Below are positions 51,701 to 64,000 of a stretch of DNA of 64,000 nucleotides, piece after piece (within the stretch, counting starts at the first letter, position 1; each line of letters begins with the position of its first letter). The notes under the pieces are model-generated. The model saw only the letters and a program-made list of their open reading frames with translations. It made no database searches and had not been told where the DNA came from. The stretch is from positions 62,001-126,000 of the forward strand of contig VZTG01008548.1 in the NCBI GenBank assembly GCA_013397845.1, written 5' to 3'. A program made the translations under genes and the position numbers. The stretch comes from Melanocharis versteri (Eukaryota; Chordata; Aves; Passeriformes; Melanocharitidae).

Positions 51701-54104
51701 TTTGATAGATCAGGAGATGCTGTGGGTGAAGAAGACACACGGTCAGGAATCCACCATCTGTCACAGAGCATTTGAGTAACAGAAAGATAAAATGAGATAT
51801 GAGAAAAAATGACCAGGTCTTAACTCCCTAATAGAACCCTGTGGAGAGGGTTACAATATCCAAGTACTCCAGGGAAATAACTAATGATCCTTTCTTCAGT
51901 GCAGTCATGTTTCAAGAAGCAATTGTATGAGTTACTAAGTGCCTGAGACTGCCTCAGTAATTGCAATGATTTATTTTATGCATCATCATAACTACAGCAC
52001 TAGGTCAGGAGGACATGTGCCTTATGGATGCCTTGAATTTTAACACAGGCATCGGAGAAAACCAGAAACGCAAAGACCACAATGGGGGGCAGGGGGTAGG
52101 GGAAAGACAAAATATTTAAAAGCCTATCTAAAACATTAGGTTTCTGTTAAAATTTTAATAAAATTAATTATATTTTCAGATGACCCTAAGCAGAAGTTGC
52201 TTACATTTTCTTCTGCTCCCCTAAAATGCAAGTGATCACAATCCAGCGTTCCTAAAATCTGTTAGGATTTCTTTTCCACTGTGAGTAATGAATGTGCAGT
52301 TTACAGTGTAACTACCCACTCAGTAAAGACAAAAAATGAAAACACAAGCCTGTTGTCTCTGTCTTATACCTCTGTTTATTCCAGACAAAACCCTCCCTGT
52401 GCAAAGCATGTTTCTTCACCTACCCTTAGTCCGTACTGGTGCATTGGCTGCCTGCTAACAACCAGCAAAGAAGGGGATGAGACTTGGGCTCATGAGCATT
52501 TAGTTGACATGAGAAGTATGATCTCTACACATGGCTACTCGCCTGACCTACCAAAACGATGCTGCACCAAGGATATTTTGTGAGGACACACATCCATGGC
52601 GTGGGAGGCTGTGTTTGTGCTGCAGCAGAAGGGATTTGTCAGCAGCTTCATGGGCATCCCCATCCTCCTGACATTACTTAAACTCCTTTCTGCAGTCACT
52701 TTTCCTTTTAGCTATGTAAGGTTTCACTGGCACAGAAGGACGTTTTTAGGATAACGATAAGTTAAAGTGCTGTCATCACCAAAACCTTCAGGCTATTTGA
52801 AGATCTTGAAGACAATTTCTCTCTACCCCTATAAACTTCAAACTGTTCCCCTATGATAACTCAAGAAAAAGCACTGCTGACCTTCAGCACTGTTTTTCCA
52901 ATTACTGTGTTTCAAGGTTAGCAGTGTAAAAACACTAAACCAATCCAGTTTTCAAGGTCAAAATAAAAAATGCAGCAATGATATTCCACAGTAACTTTCA
53001 TTCATTTGGTATTCAGGACACATTCTTTCTGAATATCAAATCACAAAATCATTGCCAATTCATCAGATTTTAAGCTTTAGCTTATTAAACATTAGACTAT
53101 GCTAAAAATAAAATGCAGGTTTTCATTTGATCTTATTAAAATGCTTCTGAACAGCATGATCTAAGCCTCTAATTATCTATATCTCTATATTATCTCAATT
53201 GTTATTTCTATATAAGCAAATTAGTAACAACGCATTTTAATGGAAAATATTCATATACTAAAAAGTGGTAATGCATTAGAAGTCAAAAAGTTGAATGTCA
53301 AGATGCTAAAAATGAAAACGTTTCTCTACATTGTGTCTGCCAGGAAAGCAAGAGCTCACACGACATTTGGCAGTGATTTCCCATGATGAAGCAACTCTTT
53401 GGTACTTTCATTTCCATAAAAGCCCCAGTCTATTTAGAGGTAGCTCCTAGCTCCTTGCCCTTAACAAGACAATACAGATAAAGTTCATTAAATATATTGT
53501 CTAAGGTAGGAAAGTGAAGAAGTTTTGCTGTAGCAAGCACTTAACCTGTGCACAGAAGAAAAAAAGAAGTAGAGTAATTGGAACCAATTATTTCTTACAA
53601 AAGCAAAGGTGATATGGACATATTGGTATTGCGTGCCCTGCTGCGTTCACAAAATTACCCAAATGAAGAATCTCTGGAATGGGATGTATTATTAGACCTT
53701 AATCAATAGGATATTTTTCAAGCAGGCTGGGTATCCAACCATTTGATGCAGATCTCTTCCACACACGAGAACACTGGAATACCGGAAACTGCAGCATTAA
53801 TGAACTACAAGGGATATTGCAAATGCCTATGATTTTTGAGTTAATTTGGACAAGATAATGGTCAAGCAACTTCTTCAGCTTTTTGATACTTCTGTTGGAA
53901 TGCTGAATCTTCATTTCTTCTTACAGCAGGTAAGACATAAATTTCTACCATACTTAAATGAGTAAATTGCTATTTGTTTTACTGTTTCTATTTTTAGGGC
54001 ATCCTTAATACATATTGAATATCACATGGATTAAAAATGAATAGCATTTTAAAACAACAGTTATTGCATGATTTACTGTATAGCTTTTGCCTAATGCAAA
54101 TATT
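51701..54104. other. No gene recognised; AT-rich core
   Basis: Contains an AT-rich block (about 53,040-53,270) with several TAATTA/TTATTAA-type words. A minus-strand frame at 53,699-53,914 was examined and not accepted as an exon. Confidence 0.55.
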
Positions 54105-54137
54105 TACTATTTTCATGTCACTGCAATGAAAATAGTA
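54105..54137. repeat. Perfect 12-bp inverted repeat (hairpin)
   Basis: The arms TACTATTTTCAT (54,105-54,116) and ATGAAAATAGTA (54,126-54,137) are exact reverse complements around a 9-nt loop. It is too short for a microRNA precursor. No T-run terminator function is expected in this kind of genome. Confidence 0.8.
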
Positions 54138-54329
54138 TGTGTCAATTGATTAACCAGTAAAAATATTAGACAGAATTAAGAGCATTGCTACAGCAGCTGC
54201 AAAGGAAAATGGTGCGGTGAAACTGTAGCCTTTTTGCCTACTTAATACAAAACTAAGTTTTGCTGCAGGGAAGAGACAGTCATAACTGCACATACACATA
54301 TGTGTGTCTGTGTGGCAGCTGAGGGTGGG

Positions 54330-54420
54330 AGAGTGAGAACAGACGAGTTACAGGGAGCATACGGCCACCCAGTGCAGGAGCAGAGCAGCTCTGCTCCGCG
54401 GATGGCTGCGGATCCCACAC
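54330..54420. other. Small CpG-containing patch
   Basis: A short GC-rich block with several CpGs (ATACGGCC, CTCCGCGGATGGCTGCGG). Frames are open on both strands, and neither resembles a known protein. Confidence 0.35.
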
Positions 54421-56440
54421 AAATTAGCACACATATCCACAGCTCTGCTGGAAAATTGGAACACAGCCCTCCAGCTCCTGCACACATCCCTACAAGGAAG
54501 TGTCTAAAACCAAGTAAGAAAGGCACATCTTTAGAGGTCCCTGGAAATGAAAGCTATAGCTGACGCTCTGAAAAAAAGAAGAATTTATAGCAGCCATTTT
54601 TGAGAAAGTACCTGATTTGAGTTTCCCACATTAAAAATCTGCCACTTGAATCAAGTTTCAGGTGGTTCAGGTGTTCAGACTTAAAAAAGGGTATCTGCTT
54701 CGACCTATCTATAGTATCATTCAGCCACCCAGTGCACCCTAGCTACTCAAATACCCCTTCTGATGACCAAGACTCGGGTTTTAATCTGAAGAACTGAAAA
54801 GAAGGTGGAAACTTTTCAGAATCTGCTAGACGAAAATCTGATGCAATCTGAAAAGAGGAAGAGGAGGAGAGGACTGTCAGAACAGATGGGTCACTAGGAG
54901 AAAGCAGCTTCTTTATGTTAACAACTGAAACTGTGTGTTTAAATGACTGCTTCATTCTATAGTGTGAAAAGGGGTTCCGTAAGAAGTCTTTGTAAGAGAC
55001 TGTCTTTGCTTTTAGCAAGGTATGCAGTTTGTTTAATGAATAAATATGTACAGCATGTGCACACATAGGTAGGTGTCTCTACAGAAGGAGAACTGAGGGA
55101 CCATGAGCACTGCAAATTCCTTGGTGGAGAAGGATTCTGCCATGTCCTTGGTGAAATCCTGAGAAAGGCCTCAGATGCAGGAGGCCATCGCCTGCAACGT
55201 GCAGGATTTGATGGCTTCCCAGTGCGGCATTGGACACTGCTCAAACTCTGTTGGAAAAATCTTGTGATGCCAATGATAAAGCAGGTAGGAAAATCTTCTA
55301 CCTAGGCTTAATTTACTTCTTCTGTCTCTGTGGGAAATAGGAGTAAAGAACTCACTGCAAATAGAGTTCTGCTTAGGAGCCACATGCTTCTTCTACATAA
55401 GTTCATCAAAATCCAAGAAACCAAAAAGAAATCAATATGGCCCAATGATTAGCTCAATACAGGTACTGCGTAGAGACTGAGAGATTATTTAGACAGACTG
55501 AATTAATGTGTGGATTCCATTAAAAAGATTCAGGTTTCTCACCTGAGGAAACAAAGCCAGAGTGTCAGTACATTTCCAGCTATTTGCTATGCACACAAGG
55601 AAGCCCAGGCCTGAATGTATCTGTTTTTTAGCTCTAAACCTGAACAACCAGGCTTTGCATATGAGAACTGAAATTCTGGCCACTTCAGTCAGCTCTGATT
55701 AGTGTCTTCTCTGACCCTGATCACATCCAGTCTCTATTAACTTGCTAAATATGGCCAAACAGCATATATTACAAACAGCAAATCGATTTAACAGTTGTAT
55801 TTGTATCCACAGATGTGTTTTAAACCTTCCTGTGGTGAATAGTCCTCTACATGCAATATCAAAAGTATTTTGTAAAAAGGACTAAACTAAAGCTGTATTC
55901 ATTGAACAAATATTAGTGCCTCTAAAAACAGAAGAAGCACCGTGATATTGCAACTAAACCAAAAAGGTGATGCACATTTGCATTCTGTGCTTGTCTCCTA
56001 ATCTGCCAAAAAGAGCAGGTTCTTCTTTGTTCCTCCCAGCACCACACTAAGTAGGACTGCTTCCCCTGATACCACACACAGGTCTACCCCCCTCACCTCC
56101 CAGGGAAAAAGGAGATGAAATGAGGGATGGTGCTCTCAGTACAGCCACTCCAACGGAGAAAGCAGCCTCAGCCAGGCTGGCAGGGGACAGAGCTGACGCT
56201 CAGCAGCCAACAAAGGCATGTGAGCTGTAGGCCCTTCCCTTGATCAAACAGGGCTGTGTAGCTCAGCATCACCCCCTGTTCAGGGCTTACCCTTGTTCAG
56301 AGCCTGGAAATCCATCTAAGATTTGATCTTCAGCAAGCCGTTAAAGGAATTACCAGCTACTATTCACGCTCTTCCTGAGTTAGGTCATCCTATTATTTTC
56401 CCAGTCATCAAAAGAGGCTAAAGTACTTTTTCCTGCAACC
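54421..56440. other. No gene recognised
   Basis: Ordinary AT-rich sequence. Open frames at 54,743-55,383 are short and overlap one another. Confidence 0.6.
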
Positions 56441-56449
56441 AGCAACTGC

Positions 56450-56580
56450 TGCCGCTCCCAAACGTCAGAGCCTTCCCCGCTCGGATGCTCGCGTTCCAGG
56501 CAGTGACAAAAAGAGCTGGGAACTGCCTGCCGCACGGTATCAGAAAATATATTCGAGGAAGGCCGCAAGGTCATTGCTAA
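56450..56580. other. Small CpG-dense patch
   Basis: About ten CpGs within roughly 125 bp (AAACGTCAG, CCCGCTCGGATGCTCGCG, TGCCGCACGG, TTCGAGG, GGCCGCAAGG), near the number expected without CpG decay. A 72-codon minus frame covers it, without a recognised domain or clear splice limits. It may be a hypomethylated regulatory element or minor promoter. Confidence 0.45.
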
Positions 56581-59283
56581 TTTCAAACCCTGTTTCATGT
56601 TTCCACATGAAACACCTAATTAAAACTTTTCACTGGGTAGTTAAAATGAAATCCGTGCATATGCACTTGAGACCTCATTTTCATGTGCTGTGAATTAGAA
56701 TACAGGAGGTGCTGCACGCAGCGGTAGGAACACTAATCGAGGAAGGAGAGGGGAATACCTGCTTTGATTTAGAGGAAGATAGTCAGCAAAAATACCACTA
56801 ATCGCCTGGGTTTTCATTCCTTTGCTCTTTGAGCTGCCACACAGAACCAAGAAAAATGGATGCAAGTGGTGTATTAACTGCTACCAAATCAGCGTTCTCC
56901 ACAGGTGGCCGTGTGTCAAGCACATCTTGCAAAATGCCACCACCGTCCATGGCTACAGTGTGACAAAAGCATTAGACTCTACAGGCTATACCCTGCTCTC
57001 ACCAACAAAAAATCTATTAACATCGGCAGGGGCTGAATTAAACTTTAAAATGGAGGCACAGTGAGTGACACAATGGCCATAGCAAAAGGACAGTTTTGGG
57101 GGGAGATTTTAGGGAAGTTTCATGATTAAAATAAATAAATCCTGGGGAAAAAAAGAAGCCCTGCAAAAAATACGAGGTCAAACTGTCCTTACATTCCCGC
57201 TGTGTATGTGGTTTCAAAAATGAAGGCAGAGATAGCCACTTTACAGCTGCCACTTTTCCAAAAAGTCCTCAGAGCAGATATCGTGACTCTGGTCCAGGAG
57301 AGGCAGCTGAACACAGGGAAAGGGCTGTCTGGCATGCTCCAGGTGGTCTCCAGAGCATGCCTACAGGAACAGATGCCAACAAATGCTGCCAGCATTTATT
57401 CCAGTGAGGTCCTGACACGGGCCTCATCGACCCCAGAGCATCCTGCCGCTGGAATCACACTGACTTTAGCATAGACTCCAAATCTTACTACAGAATTTGC
57501 TCCGGTGTCGTTTCTACTCCAAACAAAGCAAAACTTGACATGTAGAAATGTGTTCACCTGTTTAATGACACTTGCCAGGTATCTTCTGTGTAACTGGCCC
57601 AAATCTTCACTTCAATGGAACTGAACATTCTTCCTGAACTTATTCAGGAAGATAGGAAGAAAAAGAAAGAGAAAAAAAGGAGACCTGAAGCACTGAATCG
57701 TTTTTACATGACTGATCTCTGGGCAGACTACCAAACCTCAGACAACTTCCAAAGAGGAAGCTGTGGTAGGTAGACAGCCATCGGTCTCTAGCTTATTAAA
57801 AGGTTTTCCAGTTATCTTGGATATTTATTTTCAGCCAGGTCTAGACTATGAGCCAAAATGAGATGTCCTTGATTGTTTTAAATTCCAAAAGAAAAGTCAG
57901 GTAAAACCGTGAATTACTTAAAATTTCTGCACCACTGAAAGACAAAAGGTGAAAGGTGAAAGACAAAATTACTTCTCCTGAAATTCAGAAACTGCTTGAA
58001 ATTTCTGATCAAAGTTTGCATGGTACATATTCAAAGCATAAACAACTTTTCTTTTTCATCTTCTTTAATTTAGGTAACAAATTCCCTAACTTGACAGAGA
58101 GATCCAGATACCTTTGTTGTTTGGAGTTCCCAGAAAAAGGATAGAAGTAACTGTACAGAAGTAGATGGCAGGATGCATCCACTGTATTATCAGCATAACT
58201 GGGAATTTATTGATGTCATAAATCAGGAAAATGGAGAAAAGAACATCCAGAATGCCATCAAATGTATTTATCATACAGAGAGGGGGACAATTTAATGTCA
58301 GAAAACAAAAGAGCAGACGCTTTGAATTAATAAACTGGTAATTTTCTACTTCTCCAAAGGGAGAATATGATAAGATTGATTCTGTGTAAGCCTTCGGACA
58401 GTCTAGAAACATAAGCAGGTTAGTGGTTCAAAATCTGGAGAGAAACACAGAAGCAGAGGACAGAGACAACCTGCAGATTGCAGCTCTCAGAGCGTTTCTC
58501 TACTTCTTCATGTGGATAAATGGAGCAAGGGCAGGAGCAAGGAACTATGCTTTCAGTCTTGGTACCACCAGAATTGTGTAATCCCACTGCACACGAAAAA
58601 CAACACTCCTGTCCTCTCCCTGCTCCTGGATGTTGACCCCCATTCATCACTCACCCCCTTTTTTCTGGGCCTTCATGAAGCCACTTGGTGAAACACAGCA
58701 TCTAGATTAAAATACTGTCAACCAAAAACATGCAAGGACATTTCATATGACCCAGTTCCATTTCTGGATTGGGTAAATCACAGGGCTTTGGGAAATTAAG
58801 GGAAACGGCTGTGTTTCACCGGGAGCAGCAGAGTAGCTCTCACCAGCACAGGTAATCCCTGACACCATTTCTCATTCTCACCCCTTATCCATGTCCCCGT
58901 AATGTGAGGGGAATCAACCCAGTTGGAAAATAACCCCACAAGGAAGGTGTATTTATTGTGTTTTTCAACTTCATTTTTCCCTGTGTCCCTTCACAAAGCA
59001 GCACTACAAGGGCCAGCCCAGGGCTGGGGACAAGCCTTTGGGGCAGCACAGCCCCTGGAGTGATGCCCGAGGACCCAGAGGCTGCATAGTGACTGCAACT
59101 CTTTGGCCTCACTTCAGCTATGCTCAGGAGTTTAAAAAAAGATCCCTGGCAGCCAACATTTCAACCCACTTCCAGCTTCCTTGGGATCCTCGAGCCACAT
59201 CTCAAGGATCCCAAAACAATTCCTCAACATTCATTAACCACTGCAGGTTTTATGGCACCCTTCAAGGTCCCACATGTTTAAGA
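56581..59283. other. No gene recognised
   Basis: No exon or repeat identified. The frames at 56,822-57,602 and 58,086-59,304 overlap on both strands and look like chance. Confidence 0.6.
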
Positions 59284-59405
59284 CCTCATTTTATACCTGG
59301 GTAAACAAAGGTGCAGAAAAGTGATGAGATTTGAACAAGGTTATTTATTAAATAACTAACGGAGTCAAAAATAAAAACTCAAAGTCTGGCTCCCAGGTTT
59401 TAGTT
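59284..59405 (-). repeat. MIR-like SINE remnant (antisense)
   Basis: The plus strand reads CCTCATTTTATACCTGGGTA, then AGGTGCAGAAAAGTGATGAG, TTGAACAAGG and AGTCTGGCTCCCAGG. This parallels the antisense of MIR/CORE-type SINEs (CTCATTTTACAGATG.GGAAAC...GAGG.ACAGAGAAGTTAAGTGACTTGCCCAAGG...CTGGCTCC). It is very diverged; MIR-like copies are known but rare in birds. Confidence 0.5.
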
Positions 59406-62400
59406 TGCTAAATACTGTGTGCCCTTTTTACCCCTTTCAGCACAGGAGCTAAGTTATTGTCCCATACAAGAATGAGTCACCTTTCCACTCTAAAGAAAGC
59501 CCAGCATGCAAAATGTGTGTGTGGAATTTCCTCCTATACAAAGTAGTATAATGTTACAGAATAAATCAAAGAGTAGAAAATTAGGCTTTCTTCTCTTTTA
59601 AACACTAGGATGAGCATCTGGAGGAAAGCAAGTATTGTGGGAATGTGTAACTTGACTTAAAGGAAAATAGTGAGGTTTCCATTTGATGTGTTCTTATATT
59701 ATGCTCACAGCATATCATGGGACCACAAGCATGACTCAAGTGCTTTTTTTTACAAGGAGAAGGATCACATAATTTCACCACTGTTTTCCACTCCTGGCAA
59801 GAGGACATTCTCCTCCAAAACTCTCACCACATAAAGCAGGCTCAACAAAAGGAACAGTAAGTCCTCTTAAAAGTACGTAGTAAATGAAAATAGTTCTAAT
59901 AATGAAACGAAGATTTTTCCTAGCATGCAAATTATCCTAGTCTACATCTGAGCAGGAGGATCCTTATCTCTGGCAAACTTTTTCGATTTCAAAAAGATGC
60001 CTGTGCCTGTTCCGTACTGAAAAAAAAAAATCTTAGGACCTGAAGAAGACTTTTCTTCTCAGAAGATAAAGAGATTGGCTTATGAAGAACAGGTGATCAC
60101 CTGGGGCTATGTATTCATTCCAGCAGATGAAAAATCGACCATCTGGAGTAGGACATTCTCTCCAGAACATGACAGAACTAGATTCTACTCCCTGTTTCCC
60201 CTGATTCAGACCAGAGACTTGAACTTCAGGTTACCTCCACAGCAAACATGTACCTAACTCTTAATTACTCATTCTTACTCAACAAGGAGGTATCAACTGA
60301 CAACCTCATTGATAGATACATTTTTTTCTTGGCTTGTAATTGAAGACTAAATCAAACTATCATCTTACCCTAGTACAGCTCTCCCTGCTAATGCTGGCAG
60401 GTCTAAGAGGTATAAAGAGAAACAGCAAACTCCTGTGCTGACATGCCAAGCCCATTCTGTTTAAATGGCTTTAGACATTTATACCATCTCATAGCTATTC
60501 AAGCCATGAAAGTTTTTGCAAAACTGTGCTAGAGCTGTTATGGCCACTTGATCCACAGCTCTGCAAGAGATGCAGAGCAGCTGCCAAGAGTCAAAAACAG
60601 TAAATCTGCTCCCAAGCTGCCCAATAGACCTGTCCCAAACACAGCAGATACAACAAAAGTGATGATGTTTTTAGAAAGTAATGGACAGATTTCAGTCACT
60701 GACTGCATTCAGATGTCATTTGATGTCGGTATTTTAAAGAATATTTTTCCATCGGAGCCCTGATTACTGACCATCAATCCAACAGTACATCAGCACAATG
60801 CCACAGCTTTGTCAAGCTAACAAAAACTGCAGCTCTGGACACATCCTGACATTCATTCTTGTCCCCTTGCAGGCGTCCAGCTGGGCACCCTAAAAATACC
60901 CCTGGTGTGTCATGGCTGGAATTTCCTTAAGAAATTCCTCGGTCATGAGTAATCTATACAACCCAAGGCTCTAAATCGTTAATCTTCTATTGTAAGCCTT
61001 TTAACAGCTTCAGCTCAGCCACTAACCTGCTTCAATGAGCAAATCATCTGTCTTCCTAATGAGACCACCGATTACAAAAGTTAGTACCCAGCAAATTAAC
61101 AGAACTGTTCTTCAGTATCTGTTGTCCTTCTGAAAACATACCTGCCTCATATAATATATCTCTTTCATTTTGAATTAAGTCACAGAATCAATACACTCAA
61201 GCTGTACGTACTTATATGCTTTTAAACAGTATGTAATTCTAACTAATATATAGATTAATCTGTAAAGGGATTACAGGGTGGATTTAGGAAATGTTCCCCT
61301 TCTTACTGATGCAGGGAAGTACTGGAAGAGCCTCCTTTGAACATTATTTTCAGTTTGCGAACATCTTATTCAGTTGATCTGACTACGCAAATGATACTAT
61401 AATCTAAAGAATATTCTCCCCATTTGCTGAGGTGAAAAGCCCTTTTACAATTTTACTTAAACAATGACACTATAAATAGACATGGTTTTCTTAATGAGTG
61501 CAACATTTCATTGAAATATAACTGGAAATACTGTACAACACATTTTTACATCTATTATAAAGGCATTATTTAATTGAGTTGTAGTTGACAGAAAGGAATT
61601 TCAAAACCTATGGTTTAGTGCAAATATGTCTTGAATGCATCCCAATGTATGCTGGAGGAAAAAAAGCTATGATAAATTACTTCAAGTGGCTTTACACACA
61701 CAGCTTGCTTTCTATATTATAATTAATGGTAATAATAAGCAAACCTCTCCAAAAAGCAGGCTTGCTCTACAGCTGAATATTTCAATACAGATTTTTCATC
61801 TATTTTCTGTCAAAGCAATTTTTTTTAAGGAAATGAAATATTTAAATTACATAAAAATACCAATATCCAGTTTCACATTCCCCTAGGCTTATGAGTATGA
61901 TTTGCATGTAATGATAAAATTAGGACTGCAAGCTTGCGTAGTTATTTTTCCCTACCCCACATTTGATGTTAAAATAATTTCTGTGTATTTTAGACAATCA
62001 ATTCATTTTATTTATTTATTTATCAATATATTGTAGGAATGCAAAAGCACAGAGAAGAAGTGTATCTGCCTATTTAGAAGCTTATTTAGTTCTATTTACT
62101 TTCTACTCATTAGAAAAGCTGAAGTTTTAGGAAACCTAACACATACGGTAGGTTCAGTGCCTTCATTAAGCACCTTATTCTAACACATTAGGAAGTGGGA
62201 ATGGGGGAAAAAAATCACTGTTAGTTTTTGTTTTTCTCTACAAGTCTGTGAGCACCACTATGGTTAGAGCACTTTGCAAACACTATCCACCTGAGAAGAA
62301 GTTGGCACTGTGTGCTACCAAGGAACACCAGTTCCAATATAAACAACCTAACCTGGTCACTGTCAGCTTCCAGTGTCAAAATCAATTAGGCAGCTCACAT

Positions 62401-64000
62401 ATAGCAGAAACTGAGCATAGAACTTTTTAAATGATGAGACTTATTCAAAGCTCTTTTTTCATTCAGACCATAAATGTGAAATGATAGCATACCAGAAAAC
62501 TAAAAAAAAAAAAAGCAGTATGGACTTTCTGATTTTGCACAAATCAACTTACAGATATATATATCCCAATTTTACACCCTCCAGAACACAGACTAAAGGA
62601 ATCCCTTCTCCCACCCACTAGTTCCAAACCAAACTTTCTTCCAGTGAGCCAGCCAGCTGTCACGTATTTTCCCTCTTCCAGACCATCTGCTTTTTCTGAC
62701 AAAAAATAATTATATTTCATCCCCTGAACTAGCAACCCAAACCAATCCATGCTTCACCTGTTCCTTGTGGACCACAGGCCTCTAACACCACACCTCAGAG
62801 AACACCTTTAGGTACCTTATCTGCCAAAAAAAACCCTCTTGTGCCTCCAGATGTCATCTGTCTTCAAGTGAGTCATTAACTTCTGTCCTCAAACTCACAT
62901 GAAGATGGTGACGATTTAATTGAATGACAGGAGAGTTTACCAGTCCTCCTAGTCAACCAGTCTAGCTCCCTATCACACTCCACACCTCCTTCACCGTACA
63001 GGAAAGAGTTATTGGGGTACCAAATCAGTACCAAATTCTTCAATTAGGCTGAGAACCCTTCCTTCTTCACCCAAGAATCATCAAAGCTCAATCACAATAC
63101 ACTTATCTTTGCTGTTAATGCTGGAAACCCATGTGAGGCTGTACTAATCTGAAGAGACCTGCTTTAGAAACACGGTGGATATAATACCAGAGGGGCCACA
63201 ACTCCATTTCCCATCACATGCCTGGGACACAGTACGTGTAGAGAGGAGTTATGCACATGTACAATTCTAACCCCATGTTCAAGTTGGAGTTTTGCAGGTT
63301 TTTTTTTCATATTCCTGGAGGAGAACAAACTAGAGGAGAACTCTGTTTCAGGCAAAATTTCCCACTGGCCATCTTGGAAAAAGCAGCTTAACTTCCAGGC
63401 AGTTTATAAAGCCCCCAGCCTTGAACAGTGACACTGGCCCAGGCTGACAGAATCACACAGCCCTGCAAGCCAGCAGCATTTCTGCTTCGAGCTGGGCTGC
63501 CAGGAGGCCAGCCTGGAAAGCAGGCTCCCCAAGGGCAGGGAGAACAGCCTGGCAGGGTGTTCAGGCATCTCATTTACAGACTGCGTGCCATTCCTTTGAG
63601 GAAGGCAGATCATCCAAGAAAGCCTAGTTTGAGCTCCCCAGGAGGGAAAGCTGGTGAAAGCTTTAGTGCAGGGATATTTGCTGAGAAATGAGGGTCCTGT
63701 GGAAAATGCACAGAGCATGTCCATTTTAATCCTGCACTGAGTGCCCATCACCCCGTGTTACTAAGAAAGCAGTGTAAAATAAGCCATGCTTTTAAAAATA
63801 AAAAAAAGAAAGATGGGCATGTTACACGTAATAAGGATACCACACCCTGAACATGTTGTTCCTCCAACGTTTACAGTGAGCCCAAGGGACTGGATAGTAA
63901 GCTGATGCCAATGAATCTGCCATCACTTTTGTAGCAGCAGGATGAGATAGAGAGGTCTGAAATCCTGGATCCAAGCAGTACTCACTACAATTTACTCACT
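59406..64000. other. No gene recognised (right edge)
   Basis: AT-rich DNA with short A and T runs and a (TTTA)n tract at 62,006-62,022. Frames near 63,388-63,751 lie in a slightly GC-rich pocket and overlap on both strands. No support for an exon or RNA gene was found. Confidence 0.55.
62006..62022 (+). repeat. (TTTA)n short tandem repeat
   Basis: About four copies of TTTA in an AT-rich context. Confidence 0.85.

Noticed and set aside
53699..53940. Minus frames near 53,900 with Lys/Glu-rich protein-like sequence as an exon
   Set aside because: The acceptor is weak and two competing frames both look protein-like; no family match.

Overview
The window looks like bird nuclear DNA. It has sparse short exons in long AT-rich introns, a severely 5'-truncated CR1 LINE tail with the typical avian 3' end (about 46,579-46,636), older CR1 remnants, a (GAATA)n microsatellite at 47,847-47,907 and one GC-rich CpG island. 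There are no bacterial-style operons, no CRISPR array and no intact viral genes. Almost every open reading frame over 60 codons is a chance frame.

One protein-coding gene can be proved. Seven consecutive exons on the minus strand (11,744 down to 841) join in frame into about 226 residues of RAPGEF5 (MR-GEF/Repac), a Rap guanine-nucleotide exchange factor. They cover most of the RasGEF N-terminal (REM) domain, a linker, and the start of the Ras-association (RA) domain. The catalytic CDC25/RasGEF domain must lie left of position 1. The exons that start the REM domain were not found and lie further right, or outside the window.

The most notable feature is the intron between the first two of these exons (11,665-10,572). 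It is a minor-spliceosome (U12-type) AT-AC intron. It begins with ATATCCTTTT, has the branch site TTCCTTAAC, and ends in AC ten bases past the branch adenosine. Only this splice keeps the frame and gives the family sequence LLRHY. The GT-AG and GC-AG options I tested break the reading frame.

From 11,745 to about 38,870 I find no certain exon. This stretch holds an ancient, roughly 2.4 kb antisense CR1 (L3-like) copy (about 32,080-34,500), a CR1 fragment (about 12,720-12,830), a tRNA-like remnant (about 13,688-13,768) and two GC-rich segments. A CpG island at about 38,870-39,560, with a second GC-rich lobe to about 40,185, probably marks a promoter. It contains a possible minus-strand first exon with a good splice donor at 39,268/39,267, but its link to RAPGEF5 is unproven. 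From 40,200 to 64,000 I see only repeats, small CpG-rich patches, a perfect short hairpin and a MIR-like fragment. No new biological system was found.
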